64,000 nt of DNA from Lachnoclostridium sp. UBA1308 (GCA_002307215.1 DBTU01000041.1:5451-69450); one strand, 5' to 3'. Positions 41,780 through 51,528 are shown, counted from the first letter of the stretch. Notes: a model not told the origin generated them from the letters alone. Program-made: numbers and translations.

Positions 41780-43027
41780 ATGATGAATTCACAAAACCCG
41801 CTATATCAAAGTAATAATATTATCTCTATCATAAAAGGCCGGATTCCGGGACAGTTAATTATTCAGATTACCGATCAGTGCAATGCAACCTGTCCCCAGT
41901 GCAGTATGAGAAAAACAGAGCTTTTTAAGAGAAGTAAAATATCGGAGGCGGAAGTTCTTAAAATGATTGATGCTGCATCAAATAAAAACATTCAAGCGCT
42001 TTCTTTTACCGGTGGAGAGCCTTTTCTAGATACGCCCTCATTAATGCGAATGCTTCAATATGCCTCGAGTACAAATATCCCATATATAAGAACGGGAACC
42101 AATGGCTTTATGTTTATGGATTCGGACAATGCTAATTTCAAGGACAAGATATCCAGGTTTGCAGAAGAGCTGTCAAAAACCAGACTTCGGAATTTTTGGA
42201 TCAGTATTGATTCAGCTGAGGCAAAAACACACGAACAAATGCGTGGGCTGCAGGGTGTTATTCGGGGAATAGAAAAGGCATTACCTATTTTTCATTCCTA
42301 TGGTATATACCCGGCTGCAAATCTGGGAATCAACCGAAATACCGGAGGAGCGGGCAAGATATCCATGAAGATGACGGATCGGGAGTTGTTTTATGAAGAG
42401 TTTAGAGAGGCCTTTGAGCAATTCTATCAATTCATAATTAACCTGGGTTTTACCATGGTCAATTCCTGCTATCCGATGAGTGTTGATCCGGAAAATAATC
42501 AAGATATGAATGCAGTATATGGAGCAACTTCGGTCAATCCGATAATCACCTTTACCAAGGAGGAAAAAGTGGAGCTCTTCCAGGCTCTGATGGACACAAT
42601 ACCGAATTATCGTTCAAAAATTCGAATTTTCACTCCATTAGTATCACTCTACTCATTAATTAAGTATTATAAAGCGGAAGACTGCTCGCTTCCTTGCAGG
42701 GGAGGTACTGATTTCTTCTTTGTTGATGCTAATGATGGAAATACATATCCCTGTGGTTACCGAGGAAATGAAAATATCGGTAAATTCTATAACCTAAAAA
42801 TAAAAAGTATAAAGGAAAAGCCATATTGTAAGGCTTGTGACTGGGAGTGTTTCAGGGATCCCTCCGAGTTGATTGGACATTTCATAAACTCGGTTCAGCA
42901 TCCCTTAAGGTACTTAACTGACAGTAATAAAGATACACAATACCGCGCACTATGGAAGAGCGATATTAAGTATTATTTAAAATGTGATTTTTTTGATGGA
43001 AGAAAAGCAACACGAATCATGACATGA
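41780..43027 (+). CDS. radical SAM protein with SPASM-like C-terminal cysteines
   Basis: The radical SAM motif C-x3-C-x2-C is in TDQCNATCPQCSMRK (about residues 34-41), followed by SFTGGEPFLD. A cysteine-rich C-terminus (CSLPCRGGTDFF, YPCGYRG, CKACDWEC) fits auxiliary iron-sulfur clusters of the SPASM/Twitch group, often used on peptides or lipids. The position as last gene in an operon with a phospholipase-like protein, a GT4 and a UDP-glucose dehydrogenase implies lipid or glycolipid modification. GGAG lies before the first of two ATGs. Confidence 0.85.
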   Translation: MMNSQNPLYQSNNIISIIKGRIPGQLIIQITDQCNATCPQCSMRKTELFKRSKISEAEVLKMIDAASNKNIQALSFTGGEPFLDTPSLMRMLQYASSTNIPYIRTGTNGFMFMDSDNANFKDKISRFAEELSKTRLRNFWISIDSAEAKTHEQMRGLQGVIRGIEKALPIFHSYGIYPAANLGINRNTGGAGKISMKMTDRELFYEEFREAFEQFYQFIINLGFTMVNSCYPMSVDPENNQDMNAVYGATSVNPIITFTKEEKVELFQALMDTIPNYRSKIRIFTPLVSLYSLIKYYKAEDCSLPCRGGTDFFFVDANDGNTYPCGYRGNENIGKFYNLKIKSIKEKPYCKACDWECFRDPSELIGHFINSVQHPLRYLTDSNKDTQYRALWKSDIKYYLKCDFFDGRKATRIMT

Positions 43028-43247
43028 TTTTAGCGGTACAATACCAGTCTATAATACCGTATTCTGTCGCATAATCCGGCAAAAATTCTAATGAACGATT
43101 GTAAATATAAGATTTGTTTACAGCCCATTTCAACTCTGGTATATTATAACATATGTTTAACAAAGCATTGTGAATTAATAAACAATTCACACCCTGATTT
43201 GAGAGCTGTCCAAGGCCGGCAAATAAGCCAATCGGGGAAATATACAT
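43017..43247 (-). pseudogene. coding remnant containing a 59-base repeat
   Basis: An open frame of 76 codons on the minus strand has no ribosome site. Part of it (ALLNICYNIPELKWAVNKSY) recurs at 45689-45747, where all four base differences are silent in this frame. That is a signature of true coding descent. The family is not recognised; the frame overlaps the end of the radical SAM gene, so it is probably a remnant. Confidence 0.4.
43107..43165. repeat. 59-base dispersed repeat, copy 1
   Basis: The sequence is 55/59 identical to 45689-45747. It also holds TTTACA and TATATT boxes 17 bases apart on the plus strand, so it could act as a promoter for the gpsA-like gene, as copy 2 could for the SMR gene. 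Confidence 0.85.
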
Positions 43248-43262
43248 AGAGGAGATTAAACC

Positions 43263-44219
43263 ATGAAAATAACCGTAATCGGATGTGGACGCTGGGGGTC
43301 GTTTATTGCCTGGTATTTAGATAGTATCAATCATGAGGTAACCTTATATGGTCGCGATAATTCAAGTCATATGCAGAGATTCTTACGGGAGAGAAAAAAT
43401 GATTTATTGTCATTACCGGAAACGATAAGATTATCGACGGATATCAACTGTATAACAAAGACGGAAACTGTGGTTATCTCTATTAATGCTCAGGGGCTAC
43501 AAAGACTAATGAATGAAATCAAGACTTTGGATATAACAAATAAAATATTTGTTCTTTGCATGAAAGGGATTGAAATTACAACAGGACGTAGATTATCACA
43601 AATCGCAAACGATAATCTGGATTTCTCAAATGATGTGGCTGTGTGGTTGGGGCCGGGACATGTTCAGGAATTTCAGGATGGGATACCTAATTGCATGGTC
43701 ATTGACAGTAATAAGGAAGAAGTAAAGAAATTACTGGTGGAGCAATTCTCAAGTGAGTTAATTCGTTTTTATTATGGGCAGGATCTAGTGGGAAATGAAA
43801 TCGGTGGTGCTGCAAAGAACGTGATTGGTATTGCTGCAGGTATGCTGGACGGACTTAAGCTGTCAACCCTAAAGGGAGCACTTATGTCCAGAGGTACGAG
43901 AGAGGTATCGAGACTGATTAGAGCAATGGGAGGAAATGAATTATCAGCCTATGGACTATGTCATCTGGGTGATTATGAAGCGACTGTATTTTCGAAGTTC
44001 AGTCATAACAGACAGTTTGGTGAAGCGTTTGTTTTAGGAGAAAGTTATTCTGAACTGGCGGAAGGCTATCATACCGTCAAAGCAATGTTAAACCTTGGGA
44101 AAAACTATGGTGTTGACATGCCGATCTGTAATGCGGTTTATGAAATTCTCTATAAGAATAAATGTGCGGAGGATGTACTTAAGAATCTGTTCACGAGAAG
44201 CATAAAAAATGAATTTTAA
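43263..44219 (+). CDS. NAD(P)-dependent glycerol-3-phosphate dehydrogenase-like protein
   Basis: The N-terminal Rossmann motif (VIGCGRWGSFIAWYL) and C-terminal helical domain match GpsA. VLCMKGIE, a WLGPGHVQEF loop, the lysine in GNEIGGAAKNVIGIAAG and SRGTREVSRL are at the family positions. GpsA makes glycerol-3-phosphate for lipid synthesis. At 318 residues it is slightly shorter than average and diverged (GPGHVQE in place of the common GPSFA), so it may be a paralog that works with the neighbouring glycolipid operon. GGAG precedes the ATG. Confidence 0.87.
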   Translation: MKITVIGCGRWGSFIAWYLDSINHEVTLYGRDNSSHMQRFLRERKNDLLSLPETIRLSTDINCITKTETVVISINAQGLQRLMNEIKTLDITNKIFVLCMKGIEITTGRRLSQIANDNLDFSNDVAVWLGPGHVQEFQDGIPNCMVIDSNKEEVKKLLVEQFSSELIRFYYGQDLVGNEIGGAAKNVIGIAAGMLDGLKLSTLKGALMSRGTREVSRLIRAMGGNELSAYGLCHLGDYEATVFSKFSHNRQFGEAFVLGESYSELAEGYHTVKAMLNLGKNYGVDMPICNAVYEILYKNKCAEDVLKNLFTRSIKNEF

Positions 44220-44271
44220 AGCATCAGGTGAAGTGCAGGAATAAAACTCAACTAGGATTATATGACACTTA

Positions 44272-45069
44272 TTATAAAAGAGTTTTTCTCATATGTATTG
44301 TCGTGTATTCCCCTTTATATTCGTAGCCAAGTTTTAAGGCCATATTCAGAGAACTTAGATTAGCGGCATCCCAACATGGGCGAAGCCCTCTTTCGGTACA
44401 TTCCTTTATTAGTGCAGCAGCACAGGCGAGCGCTAAGCCTCGTCTGGTATACTTGCTATCTGTGGCAACCTGAATTTCGATACCGCCGTCATAAACGGTC
44501 ATGGTTGAAGCACCGGATACCATTTTCCCGTGATCCAAAACCGCATATCCGAAGCCTCCGGACAGATAATCTTCGGCGGACGGAAAGGTCTCGCAGAATT
44601 CCTTCGACCAGTCCTCATTGATGGCCTGCTGATATATATCTTCATTAAAACGTGTAAGAGTGAATTCTTTTGCTACAGCATTGATGAAACCATCAAGGAC
44701 TTCGTGGTCAAAGTCATAATCCTTCTGTGCGATACCATAACGGGGAACGACAACCGGGTTATTTTGAGCGACGGATAATAACGCCTTCCTCCATTCGGGT
44801 TTGTCCTCACTGTAGATACCTACCGTACTTTCACTTTGATTAGCCTGAAAAAGGTTTTTGATTAGATACTCTGCTTGCGCAGTAGTTGGATCGCCACCAA
44901 AAAAGCTGTATTCGCCACTCACGATTAGTGCGGCGTTTGGGCTATCAATGTTTTCGACATATGCGTTTCCCATATAACCTTGTAGGCAGGCTTTCACCAT
45001 GGAATCTTCTATTCCTGTAAATAAAGCAGCAATCAGGTTCATCTGTTCTTTCTTTATTTCTATCATCAT
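44272..45069 (-). CDS. GNAT family acetyltransferase (GNAT_acetyltran type)
   Basis: The first 130 residues are a variable domain with YMGNAYVENIDSPNAALIVS; the last 130 are the GNAT core, with GGFGYAVLDHGKMVSGAST, IEIQVATDSKYTRRGLALAC (acetyl-CoA loop) and NLSSLNMALKLGYEY. This two-part layout is that of the PF12746-like group. The acceptor is unknown. GGAGG lies four bases before the ATG at 45069. It follows the YdeI-like gene by 35 bases, in the same direction. Confidence 0.88.
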   Translation of the reverse strand: MMIEIKKEQMNLIAALFTGIEDSMVKACLQGYMGNAYVENIDSPNAALIVSGEYSFFGGDPTTAQAEYLIKNLFQANQSESTVGIYSEDKPEWRKALLSVAQNNPVVVPRYGIAQKDYDFDHEVLDGFINAVAKEFTLTRFNEDIYQQAINEDWSKEFCETFPSAEDYLSGGFGYAVLDHGKMVSGASTMTVYDGGIEIQVATDSKYTRRGLALACAAALIKECTERGLRPCWDAANLSSLNMALKLGYEYKGEYTTIHMRKTLL

Positions 45070-45104
45070 AATACCTCCCATGTGCTGCCTTTGGCGACTC
45101 TTGC

Positions 45105-45665
45105 CTACATTGGTTTAAGATTTTGATTCAGACGATCTAGAATTTTTTTTAACCTGTTTTCACGGGTTGCATCTGATTTGGCATCAAAATAATGCAGGGC
45201 ATAAGTCCGTTTTACAGAGGGAGACATAGCAATATAATTGGAACATGCGGGTTCAGTACCCTTTATAAGGCATATAAATTCTTCTATATTAGTGTCATTG
45301 ACCGAAACACGTTCTTTTGCCTTGAAGTATTTATTTCGAATCGCTTCCTCGATTTTAATTCTTCCATAGTCTGTCATCTTGCCGGAAGCTTCAAGCATTT
45401 CAGCGGTTTTTATGTTTTTGTTAGACCATTCTGAATTTTTTACCCGCTGGGCGAAGTATTTAAGGTATGTCTTATCATCAATACGCTTTATCTGCCCATC
45501 AATCCAGCCATAGCACAAAGCTTCTTCCAGCGCATCATTGGCACTCATGGTTGTAGGTCCGTCCGCTTTTCCAAACAGTATCCAGATACCTTCTGAGGAC
45601 TGACAGTTTTCCTCCAGCCATATTCTAAAATCAGAGCGTTCTTCAAATTGAAATTGATTTGACAT
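45105..45665 (-). CDS. YdeI/OmpD-associated family protein
   Basis: The protein has the family core: FRIWLEENCQSSEGIWILFGK, a DALEEALCYGWIDGQ motif and KYFAQRVKNSEWSNKNI. Members are cytosolic, of unknown biochemical role, and have been linked to bacteriocin or stress protection in a few species. The length of 186 residues is standard. GGAGG is ten bases before the ATG. Confidence 0.9.
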   Translation of the reverse strand: MSNQFQFEERSDFRIWLEENCQSSEGIWILFGKADGPTTMSANDALEEALCYGWIDGQIKRIDDKTYLKYFAQRVKNSEWSNKNIKTAEMLEASGKMTDYGRIKIEEAIRNKYFKAKERVSVNDTNIEEFICLIKGTEPACSNYIAMSPSVKRTYALHYFDAKSDATRENRLKKILDRLNQNLKPM

Positions 45666-45688
45666 AGCTTAACTACCTCCATTTACAG

Positions 45689-45747
45689 ATAAGATTTGTT
45701 TACAGCCCATTTTAACTCTGGTATATTATAACATATATTTAGTAAAG
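45689..45747. repeat. 59-base dispersed repeat, copy 2
   Basis: This is the partner of 43107-43165. In the minus frame it reads TLLNICYNIPELKWAVNKSY and stops before the YdeI-like ribosome site. On the plus strand it supplies TTTACA and TATATT boxes upstream of the SMR gene. Confidence 0.85.
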
Positions 45748-45777
45748 TAGTGAACACATTCAGTGGGAGGATTTATT

Positions 45778-46098
45778 ATGAGTTGGTTATACTTAATATT
45801 TGCGATTGGATTTGAAGTGACCGGAACAGCGTTGCTTAAGGTGGCGCATGGACTGTCAAACCTAAAATATACAATAGCTATGTTGGCAGCTTATGTTGCC
45901 AGCTTGTTGTTCTTATCAATGGCACTTAAGAAAATTGAAATTGGAGTTGCTTATGCTGTATGGTCTGGACTGGGAATCACTGCGATCGAAGTGATTGGAG
46001 TTTTGTTCTTTAAGGAATCCATGACAATTCCTAAGATTTTCTTTATCACACTTATTTTAATTGGTACGATTGGCTTGAATGTATACCGTACATCCTAA
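45778..46098 (+). CDS. small multidrug resistance (SMR) family transporter
   Basis: This 106-residue protein has four membrane helices and the SMR signature: SWLYLIFAIGFEVTGTALLK with the essential glutamate (Glu13), then AYAVWSGLGI and IGTIGLNVY. SMR pumps are proton antiporters for quaternary ammonium compounds or guanidinium, usually acting as dual-topology dimers. The ATG at 45778 follows GGAGG by seven bases. No guanidine riboswitch motif (ACGR hairpins) was seen upstream, and there is no second SMR gene. Confidence 0.93.
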   Translation: MSWLYLIFAIGFEVTGTALLKVAHGLSNLKYTIAMLAAYVASLLFLSMALKKIEIGVAYAVWSGLGITAIEVIGVLFFKESMTIPKIFFITLILIGTIGLNVYRTS

Positions 46099-46268
46099 AA
46101 TATACCAGTACATTTTTGTTTTGTCCTGTCTGACATATCAATATATTGCTAGTGCTCTGGGAATCTTTCGGCCATCACCAAGAATGCCCTAGTGGTTATA
46201 AAGCATGTGCTACTTCTCCTATGGTATAGTTTTTTTGTACCAAACTAAATTTATAGGAGGAGTTAATT

Positions 46269-47459
46269 ATGAAAAAAAGATTATTAGGAATTTTATTGAC
46301 TGTTATGATGGTAATATCACTGATTGGATGTAGTTCTGACAAAGATACTCCCACATCAACGGATACAGATGCCACTGCAACAAAGGCAGCAGCAACGACT
46401 GCACCGGTTGCCACAGATGCAAAGGACATTACAGTAGGCGTTTCCATGCCGACCAAATCTCTGGAACGTTGGAACAGAGACGGTGCCTACTTAAAGGCTC
46501 AGTTTGAAGCTTTGGGATATAAAGTAGAGCTTACATATTCGGATGACGACAGTGATCAGCAGGTGAATGATCTTCAGAACCTAATTGCTGAAGGAGTTAA
46601 CCTATTAGTAGTAGCTGCAATTAATGGTGAAGCTTTATCCACCGTATTAACGGATGCAAAGGATCAGAATATTCCGGTTATTTCCTATGATCGTCTGATT
46701 ATGAACACAGATGCAATCTCCTATTATGTATCCTTTGATAACTACACAGTAGGTAAATTACAGGGTCAGTATATCATTGATACCTTAGACCTTGCGAATG
46801 CAGGCGACAAGAAATACAACATGGAATGTACCGCAGGTGATCCTGCTGATAATAATGCAGGCTTCTTCTTTAATGGCGCTATGGATACCTTAAAGACCTA
46901 TATTGACAATGGAACCATCGTTATTCCTTCCGGACAGAAGGAATTTGAGAAAGTTGCAACTGATAAATGGAAAACAGAAAATGCACTGAATCGTATGCAG
47001 AACGTTTTAGCTTCTTACTATGCAGATGGAACTCAGCTTGATATTGCTCTATGTTCCAATGATTCAACAGCACTTGGTGTAGCTCAGGCAATTGAATCAG
47101 ATTATGCCGGAACCAATCAACCGCTTGTTACCGGACAGGACGGCGATGTTGCTAACTTAAAGAACCTTTTAGACGGCAAACAGTCCATGACTGTTTATAA
47201 GGCAGTAGCAAATGAAGCAGTTGTAACTGTAGCTCTTGCAAAGGAAATTCTGGCTGGTAATAAACCGGATGCCTCCCTGCTTGATAAATTTACTTGTACA
47301 GCAGCTTATGATACTTCTTCCTATGATAATGGCACCGGTGTTATTCCTTCCTATTTGTTAGTACCGGATGTTGTAACAAAGGATAATTACAAAGAAATCC
47401 TAGTTGACACAGGCTACTATACAGTAGGTGATGACGGATATCTTCAGGCAGCACAATAA
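46269..47459 (+). CDS. sugar-binding lipoprotein, ChvE/XylF type
   Basis: A lipoprotein signal peptide (LIGC lipobox at residue 20) is followed by an Ala/Thr linker and a two-lobed periplasmic binding fold. ITVGVSMPTKSLERWNRDGAY, ISYDRLIMN, YYVSFDNYTVGKLQG and PLVTGQDGDVANLKNLL are typical of xylose/glucose binders such as ChvE. No permease or ATPase genes follow; instead a two-component system does. It may act as a sensor partner rather than a transporter part. AGGAGGAG precedes the ATG, and a terminator follows. Confidence 0.92.
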   Translation: MKKRLLGILLTVMMVISLIGCSSDKDTPTSTDTDATATKAAATTAPVATDAKDITVGVSMPTKSLERWNRDGAYLKAQFEALGYKVELTYSDDDSDQQVNDLQNLIAEGVNLLVVAAINGEALSTVLTDAKDQNIPVISYDRLIMNTDAISYYVSFDNYTVGKLQGQYIIDTLDLANAGDKKYNMECTAGDPADNNAGFFFNGAMDTLKTYIDNGTIVIPSGQKEFEKVATDKWKTENALNRMQNVLASYYADGTQLDIALCSNDSTALGVAQAIESDYAGTNQPLVTGQDGDVANLKNLLDGKQSMTVYKAVANEAVVTVALAKEILAGNKPDASLLDKFTCTAAYDTSSYDNGTGVIPSYLLVPDVVTKDNYKEILVDTGYYTVGDDGYLQAAQ

Positions 47460-47499
47460 TCAGTTAGCAATATAACGTATTCGCTGCTATAAAAAACTA

Positions 47500-47536
47500 T
47501 TTAATATGGGCGGGAAGTATTCTCGCCCATATTAAA
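47500..47536 (+). terminator. terminator after the sugar-binding gene
   Basis: TTTAATATGGGCGGGA (47500-47515) pairs with TCTCGCCCATATTAAA (47521-47536), one mismatch. Confidence 0.82.
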
Positions 47537-47570
47537 TGTATATGAGATTATATGTTTTAGAGGAGGGTAA

Positions 47571-49028
47571 TTCCTCCCGGCAAGATACATAAATAATATA
47601 ACCTATATTAACCATTCGCTGCGGAAGGTTGATACGGTATATTCCTCCAATATTGTATCCAATGAGCTATCAGAGAAGTTGAAGGAGGTTCAATCTTATG
47701 TCCATGAATATCTGAATACAAAAAGTTCATCCACTTTGGTAAACTATTATAAAAGTGAACAGGAATACAGGAGCTTGATTGATAATCTAAATGCTGATAT
47801 TACAGATGATGGGCTATTGATGTTAGAGAAGAATATAAAGAGTATGTCAGAGACATATCTGACGCTGACGGATGAGACGGTAAAGGAAAAGCGCGGTCGA
47901 AACGTAATTAAATATAAAACATCCTATGAAGATACGAAATTAGTGAATCACTATATTAACGCCTATATCAGCAACCTGAGTACGGAGCAGCTAAAACAAA
48001 ATTCAGCAAATTACCAGTTATTGATTGTATCGCTGCGTTATACGGAAGCATTTAGTCTGATCATAATGGTCAGCATCGTCTTAATTAGTTTGTTTCTGCT
48101 GATGGTAATACTTCGAAACATGATAGGACCTCTCGTTCAATTGGCACATAATGCGAATGAGGTTGCCAACGGTAATTTTAATACCGGATTCATCACACCG
48201 AAATCCAGGGATGAGGTGGGAATACTGGCGAGCACCTTTAATACCATGTTAAAAAATATCAAAAGCTATATTGAACGTATTAAAGAAGATATGGATAATG
48301 AGCAGAAATTGAAAGAACAGCAGCTTATGATGGAAAATCATTTAAAGGATGCCCAGCTGAAATTTTTGCAGGCTCAAATCAACCCGCACTTTTTGTTCAA
48401 TTCCCTGAACGCAGGAGTTCAATTGGCAATGATGGAGGAAGCGGATCAGACCGGTTTATTTTTGGAGAAGATGGCAGATCTTTTCCGTTACAATGTAAAA
48501 AAGATGGAACAGGATACGACGCTTCAGGAAGAGCTTGAGACAGTTGATAATTATATCTATATATTAAACGTCAGATTAACCGGGGATATTCTTTTTCAAA
48601 AGGAAATTACCGGCGATGTCAGTGAGGTTCTGGTTACAAGCATGATCCTCCAACCAATTGTGGAGAATGCTGTAAAGCATGGAATACGAGGTCTTGAACG
48701 GACAGGGGAGATTCTGCTGAAGGTAGAGGACCATGAAGACGATCTGTATATTACCATCAAGGATAATGGAGTGGGAATTGCAGAGGATGAAATCACCGCA
48801 ATATTATCCGGACATAGAAGTCCGTCGGAATCGGACGATGACTCAACCGGAATCGGCTTAGGGAATGTTATTAGCAGACTGCTGCTTTATTATGGCAGGG
48901 AGGGGCTTTTATCCATAAAAAGTGATGGAGCGGATATGGGAGCGGAAATAAGCATTACCATACCTAAGAAGGGGCACAATGACAGAAGGAGGTTACTAAA
49001 TGTACCGGATTCTGATAGCGGACGATGA
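47571..49028 (+). pseudogene. YesM-like sensor histidine kinase lacking its start and first membrane helix
   Basis: The frame is open from 47571 but has no ATG or GTG with a ribosome site; a stop lies at 47568. What remains is an extracellular region, one membrane helix (about 47 residues, SLIIMVSIVLISLFLLMVI), HAMP, and the His_kinase/HATPase domains with QINPHFLFNSLN (phospho-accepting His), PIVENAVKHG (N box) and GIGLGNV (G box). The family's usual first membrane helix is missing, so the kinase cannot be inserted normally. GAGGAGGG at 47561 may be the old ribosome site, with the first codons deleted. Confidence 0.72.
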
Positions 49029-50272
49029 GGGAATAATGTTGTTCTCTCTTCAATCGATGATACAAAAAAATTTGGAGACGAATGTGAAATCTATACAGCG
49101 AAAACAGGGCGGGCGGTCGTAGACATGGCAGAAAGTATCAGACCGGATATTGTCTTTATGGACATACAAATGCCGGGTATGAACGGTATTGAAGCGATGC
49201 GGGCAATCCGTAGTAAGAATAAATCTGTCCTATTTATTGTAATCACCGCATACAATAAATTTGATTATGCGAAAGACTCCATCGAGATAGGTGTATTTGA
49301 CTTTTTGACCAAACCGGTTAATAAGGATAATTTTCTCTCGATTCTAAAATCAGCTATTTCGCAGGTTGATACTGAGAGAAAGAGCAGGATGGATAACCTA
49401 AAGATCAGGGAGAAGCTTGAAACAGTAGTCCCGATTATAGAAAGCGGCTTTATTAACTACCTTATGCTTCAAGGAGGAGGAGCCGAAAGCACATATTATA
49501 ATTATAAAGAGTTATTAGAGATTGATGAAGAATATGCTTATGTCATATTGATTCAATTTGGTGAGAGCTTAGAGAATGGTATCTTGACTAATCCGGTTGG
49601 TATGAGTATGCGCTCACAGAAGTTCTATCCGGAGCTGAGGCAAATTGTTAAAGAATATTATGAATGCTTTGTTGGAGCTGTCATGGTGAATAAAGTAATT
49701 GTCATGGTTCCCGGGGCTGAATCCAAGGGAGTTGAATATGAAGAACGAATTCAGACAATAGGGCAGGCCAGAAAATTACTGCATGCCTTGGAGGAACAGA
49801 TAGAAGCAAAGTTCCGTATCGGTATTGGACATAAATACAGGAATGACCAACTGAACCAGTCTTATCAAGAAGCTTTTTGTGCCTTGCAGGAAGGCGAGGG
49901 AAGGGTTGTGCATGTAGGGGACATGCCAATCAGAGGCGAATTTGAAGGAGATTATCCGGAGGATAACGAGCAACTGATTTTTCGTATGATACTTAAAGGT
50001 GATGTGGAGGGAGCTGTAGAACAAGCATCGGTTTTCTTTGATTGGATGGCGGATAATTATCCTGATTATTACGAATGAATAAAGCAAAGGAATTACTGGA
50101 GGACGCAAGTCTTAGCATCAAAGAAATATGCACCATGTCAGGCTACAGCGACCCTAATTATTTTAGCAGAATTTTCAAAAAGATCGAAAATGTCACACCG
50201 AGTGAATTTAGGGAAAAGGGTGAAAATAGTCTCGCAAAATTATGCGAGCCATTAAAAAGAACTCCAAAATGA
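49000..50272 (+). pseudogene. YesN-like response regulator broken by a poly-A frameshift and a deletion
   Basis: The true start is ATG 49000 after GGAGG, reading MYRILIADDEGIMLFSLQ; the frame stops at 49122. The receiver domain continues in another frame (CEIYTAKTGRAVVDMAES, then PDIVFMDIQMPGM with the phospho-Asp), and adding one A to the run of seven at 49064-49070 restores it. The protein then ends at 50078. The AraC output domain resumes at 50075 in yet another frame (MNKAKELLEDASLSIKEICT, GYSDPNYFSRIFKK), with about 50 residues of the first helix-turn-helix missing. The gene is therefore dead unless the assembly is faulty. Confidence 0.78.
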
Positions 50273-50294
50273 AATCCATTGGAATTTCATTTTG
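50265..50294 (+). terminator. hairpin after the response regulator
   Basis: CAAAATGAAAT (50265-50275) pairs perfectly with ATTTCATTTTG (50284-50294), followed by CTTCTTTC. Confidence 0.65.
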
Positions 50295-50407
50295 AACTTC
50301 TTTCGGGCATTGAATGTGATAATTCGATTGTGAAGATTTTTACGCAGGAACGGAGAAAGATATGAGCAGAAAAAATTATTGGTACGTTTTTAGCTGTTAT
50401 TTTCTTA

Positions 50408-51424
50408 ATGGTTTCATGCATTGGATGCAGTAGTGATCACCAGAAGACAAATACAAAGGATGAAGAAGAAGATCCGATTCAGATTGGGTTTAGCTTTGAT
50501 TCCTTTGTCATTGAACGGTGGATCAGGGACAGGGATGCTTTTGTGATGACTGCGAATCAATTAGGGGCAGATGTTAATGTGCAGGTAGCCAATGGAGATG
50601 TAGATACCCAGATCTCCCAGATTAAATATTTTATTAAAAAGAAGATGGATGTAATTGTCATTGTGGCAACGGACGGTGATGCCTTAAAGGATGTCGTTAA
50701 GGAGGCAAGAGATGCCGGTATTAAGATAGTATCCTATGACCGACTGATACAAAATGCAGCTACGGACCTCTATATCTCCTTTGACAATGAATTGGTGGGG
50801 GAGGAGATGGCCCAGGCTCTGATGGATGAATTACCGGATGGCGGTGATATCTATGTGATTAGCGGACCTGACAGTGACAATAATGTTGAGATGATTGGGC
50901 AGGGATTTGATAAATTGCTGCAAAAGAGCAACCTGAGCATCACTTATAAGAAATCCTGTGACAACTGGAATGCTGAATTAGCCTCAGACTATGTGGAGGA
51001 AGCCTTAAGAGAGTATCCGGATGTAAAGGGAATCATGTGCGGTAATGACGATCTGGCGAGTGAGGTCTTTCAGGTACTATCAGAGAACCGCCTTGCAGGA
51101 AAGGTCTGTATTGTAGGTCAAGACGCTGACCTTTCAGCTTGTCAGCGTATCGTAGAGGGAACTCAGACTATGACTGTCTTTAAGCAGGTTGAGAATTTGG
51201 CTAAGGCAGCAGCATACCTTTCTGTGGCATTAGGTAAGGGAGAGGATATCACGGACAGCTCGATAAATCAAGATTATTGGGTTAAGGAAACCATAGATGA
51301 CGGTTCGCAGGAGATACCCTATTATAAGCTTGATTGCATTCCTGTAACCAAAGATAATATAGATAAGGTGATTATTGACAGCGGCTTCCATACAAGAGAA
51401 GATGTATATCTGAACGTACAGTAA
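50408..51424 (+). CDS. second ChvE/XylF-type sugar-binding lipoprotein, signal peptide frameshifted
   Basis: The binding domain is complete: IQIGFSFDSFVIERWIRDRD, IVSYDRLIQN, LYISFDNELVGEEMAQAL and VCIVGQDADLSACQRI. It is only distantly related to the gene at 46269. The N-terminus is wrong: an ATG at 50362 reads MSRK, then the frame breaks in the A run at 50370-50375; one fewer A would give MSRKIIGTFLAVIFLMVSCI then GC, a perfect lipoprotein signal. From the in-frame ATG at 50408 only VSCIGC is left. It probably served as the sensor component of the adjacent kinase. Confidence 0.75.
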   Translation: MVSCIGCSSDHQKTNTKDEEEDPIQIGFSFDSFVIERWIRDRDAFVMTANQLGADVNVQVANGDVDTQISQIKYFIKKKMDVIVIVATDGDALKDVVKEARDAGIKIVSYDRLIQNAATDLYISFDNELVGEEMAQALMDELPDGGDIYVISGPDSDNNVEMIGQGFDKLLQKSNLSITYKKSCDNWNAELASDYVEEALREYPDVKGIMCGNDDLASEVFQVLSENRLAGKVCIVGQDADLSACQRIVEGTQTMTVFKQVENLAKAAAYLSVALGKGEDITDSSINQDYWVKETIDDGSQEIPYYKLDCIPVTKDNIDKVIIDSGFHTREDVYLNVQ

Positions 51425-51488
51425 GGGGATTGTAGTATTGTGGCGAAGGGAATGTTATAAGAGATTGTTAGATTACTGATATATGTTG

Positions 51489-51528
51489 AAAAAATAGATA
51501 TCTCCAAATATGGGGGTATCTATTTTTT
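51489..51528 (+). terminator. terminator after the second sugar-binding gene
   Basis: AAAAAATAGATA (51489-51500) pairs perfectly with TATCTATTTTTT (51517-51528), which ends in a T run. Confidence 0.85.

Noticed and set aside
45666..45777. Guanidine riboswitch before the SMR gene
   Set aside because: No ACGR hairpins or ykkC-type motifs were found; only promoter-like boxes and the 59-base repeat.
46099..46268. Operator-like inverted repeat (TAGTTT/AAACTA) before the first sugar-binding gene
   Set aside because: The arms are only six bases, AT-only in part, and could be chance.
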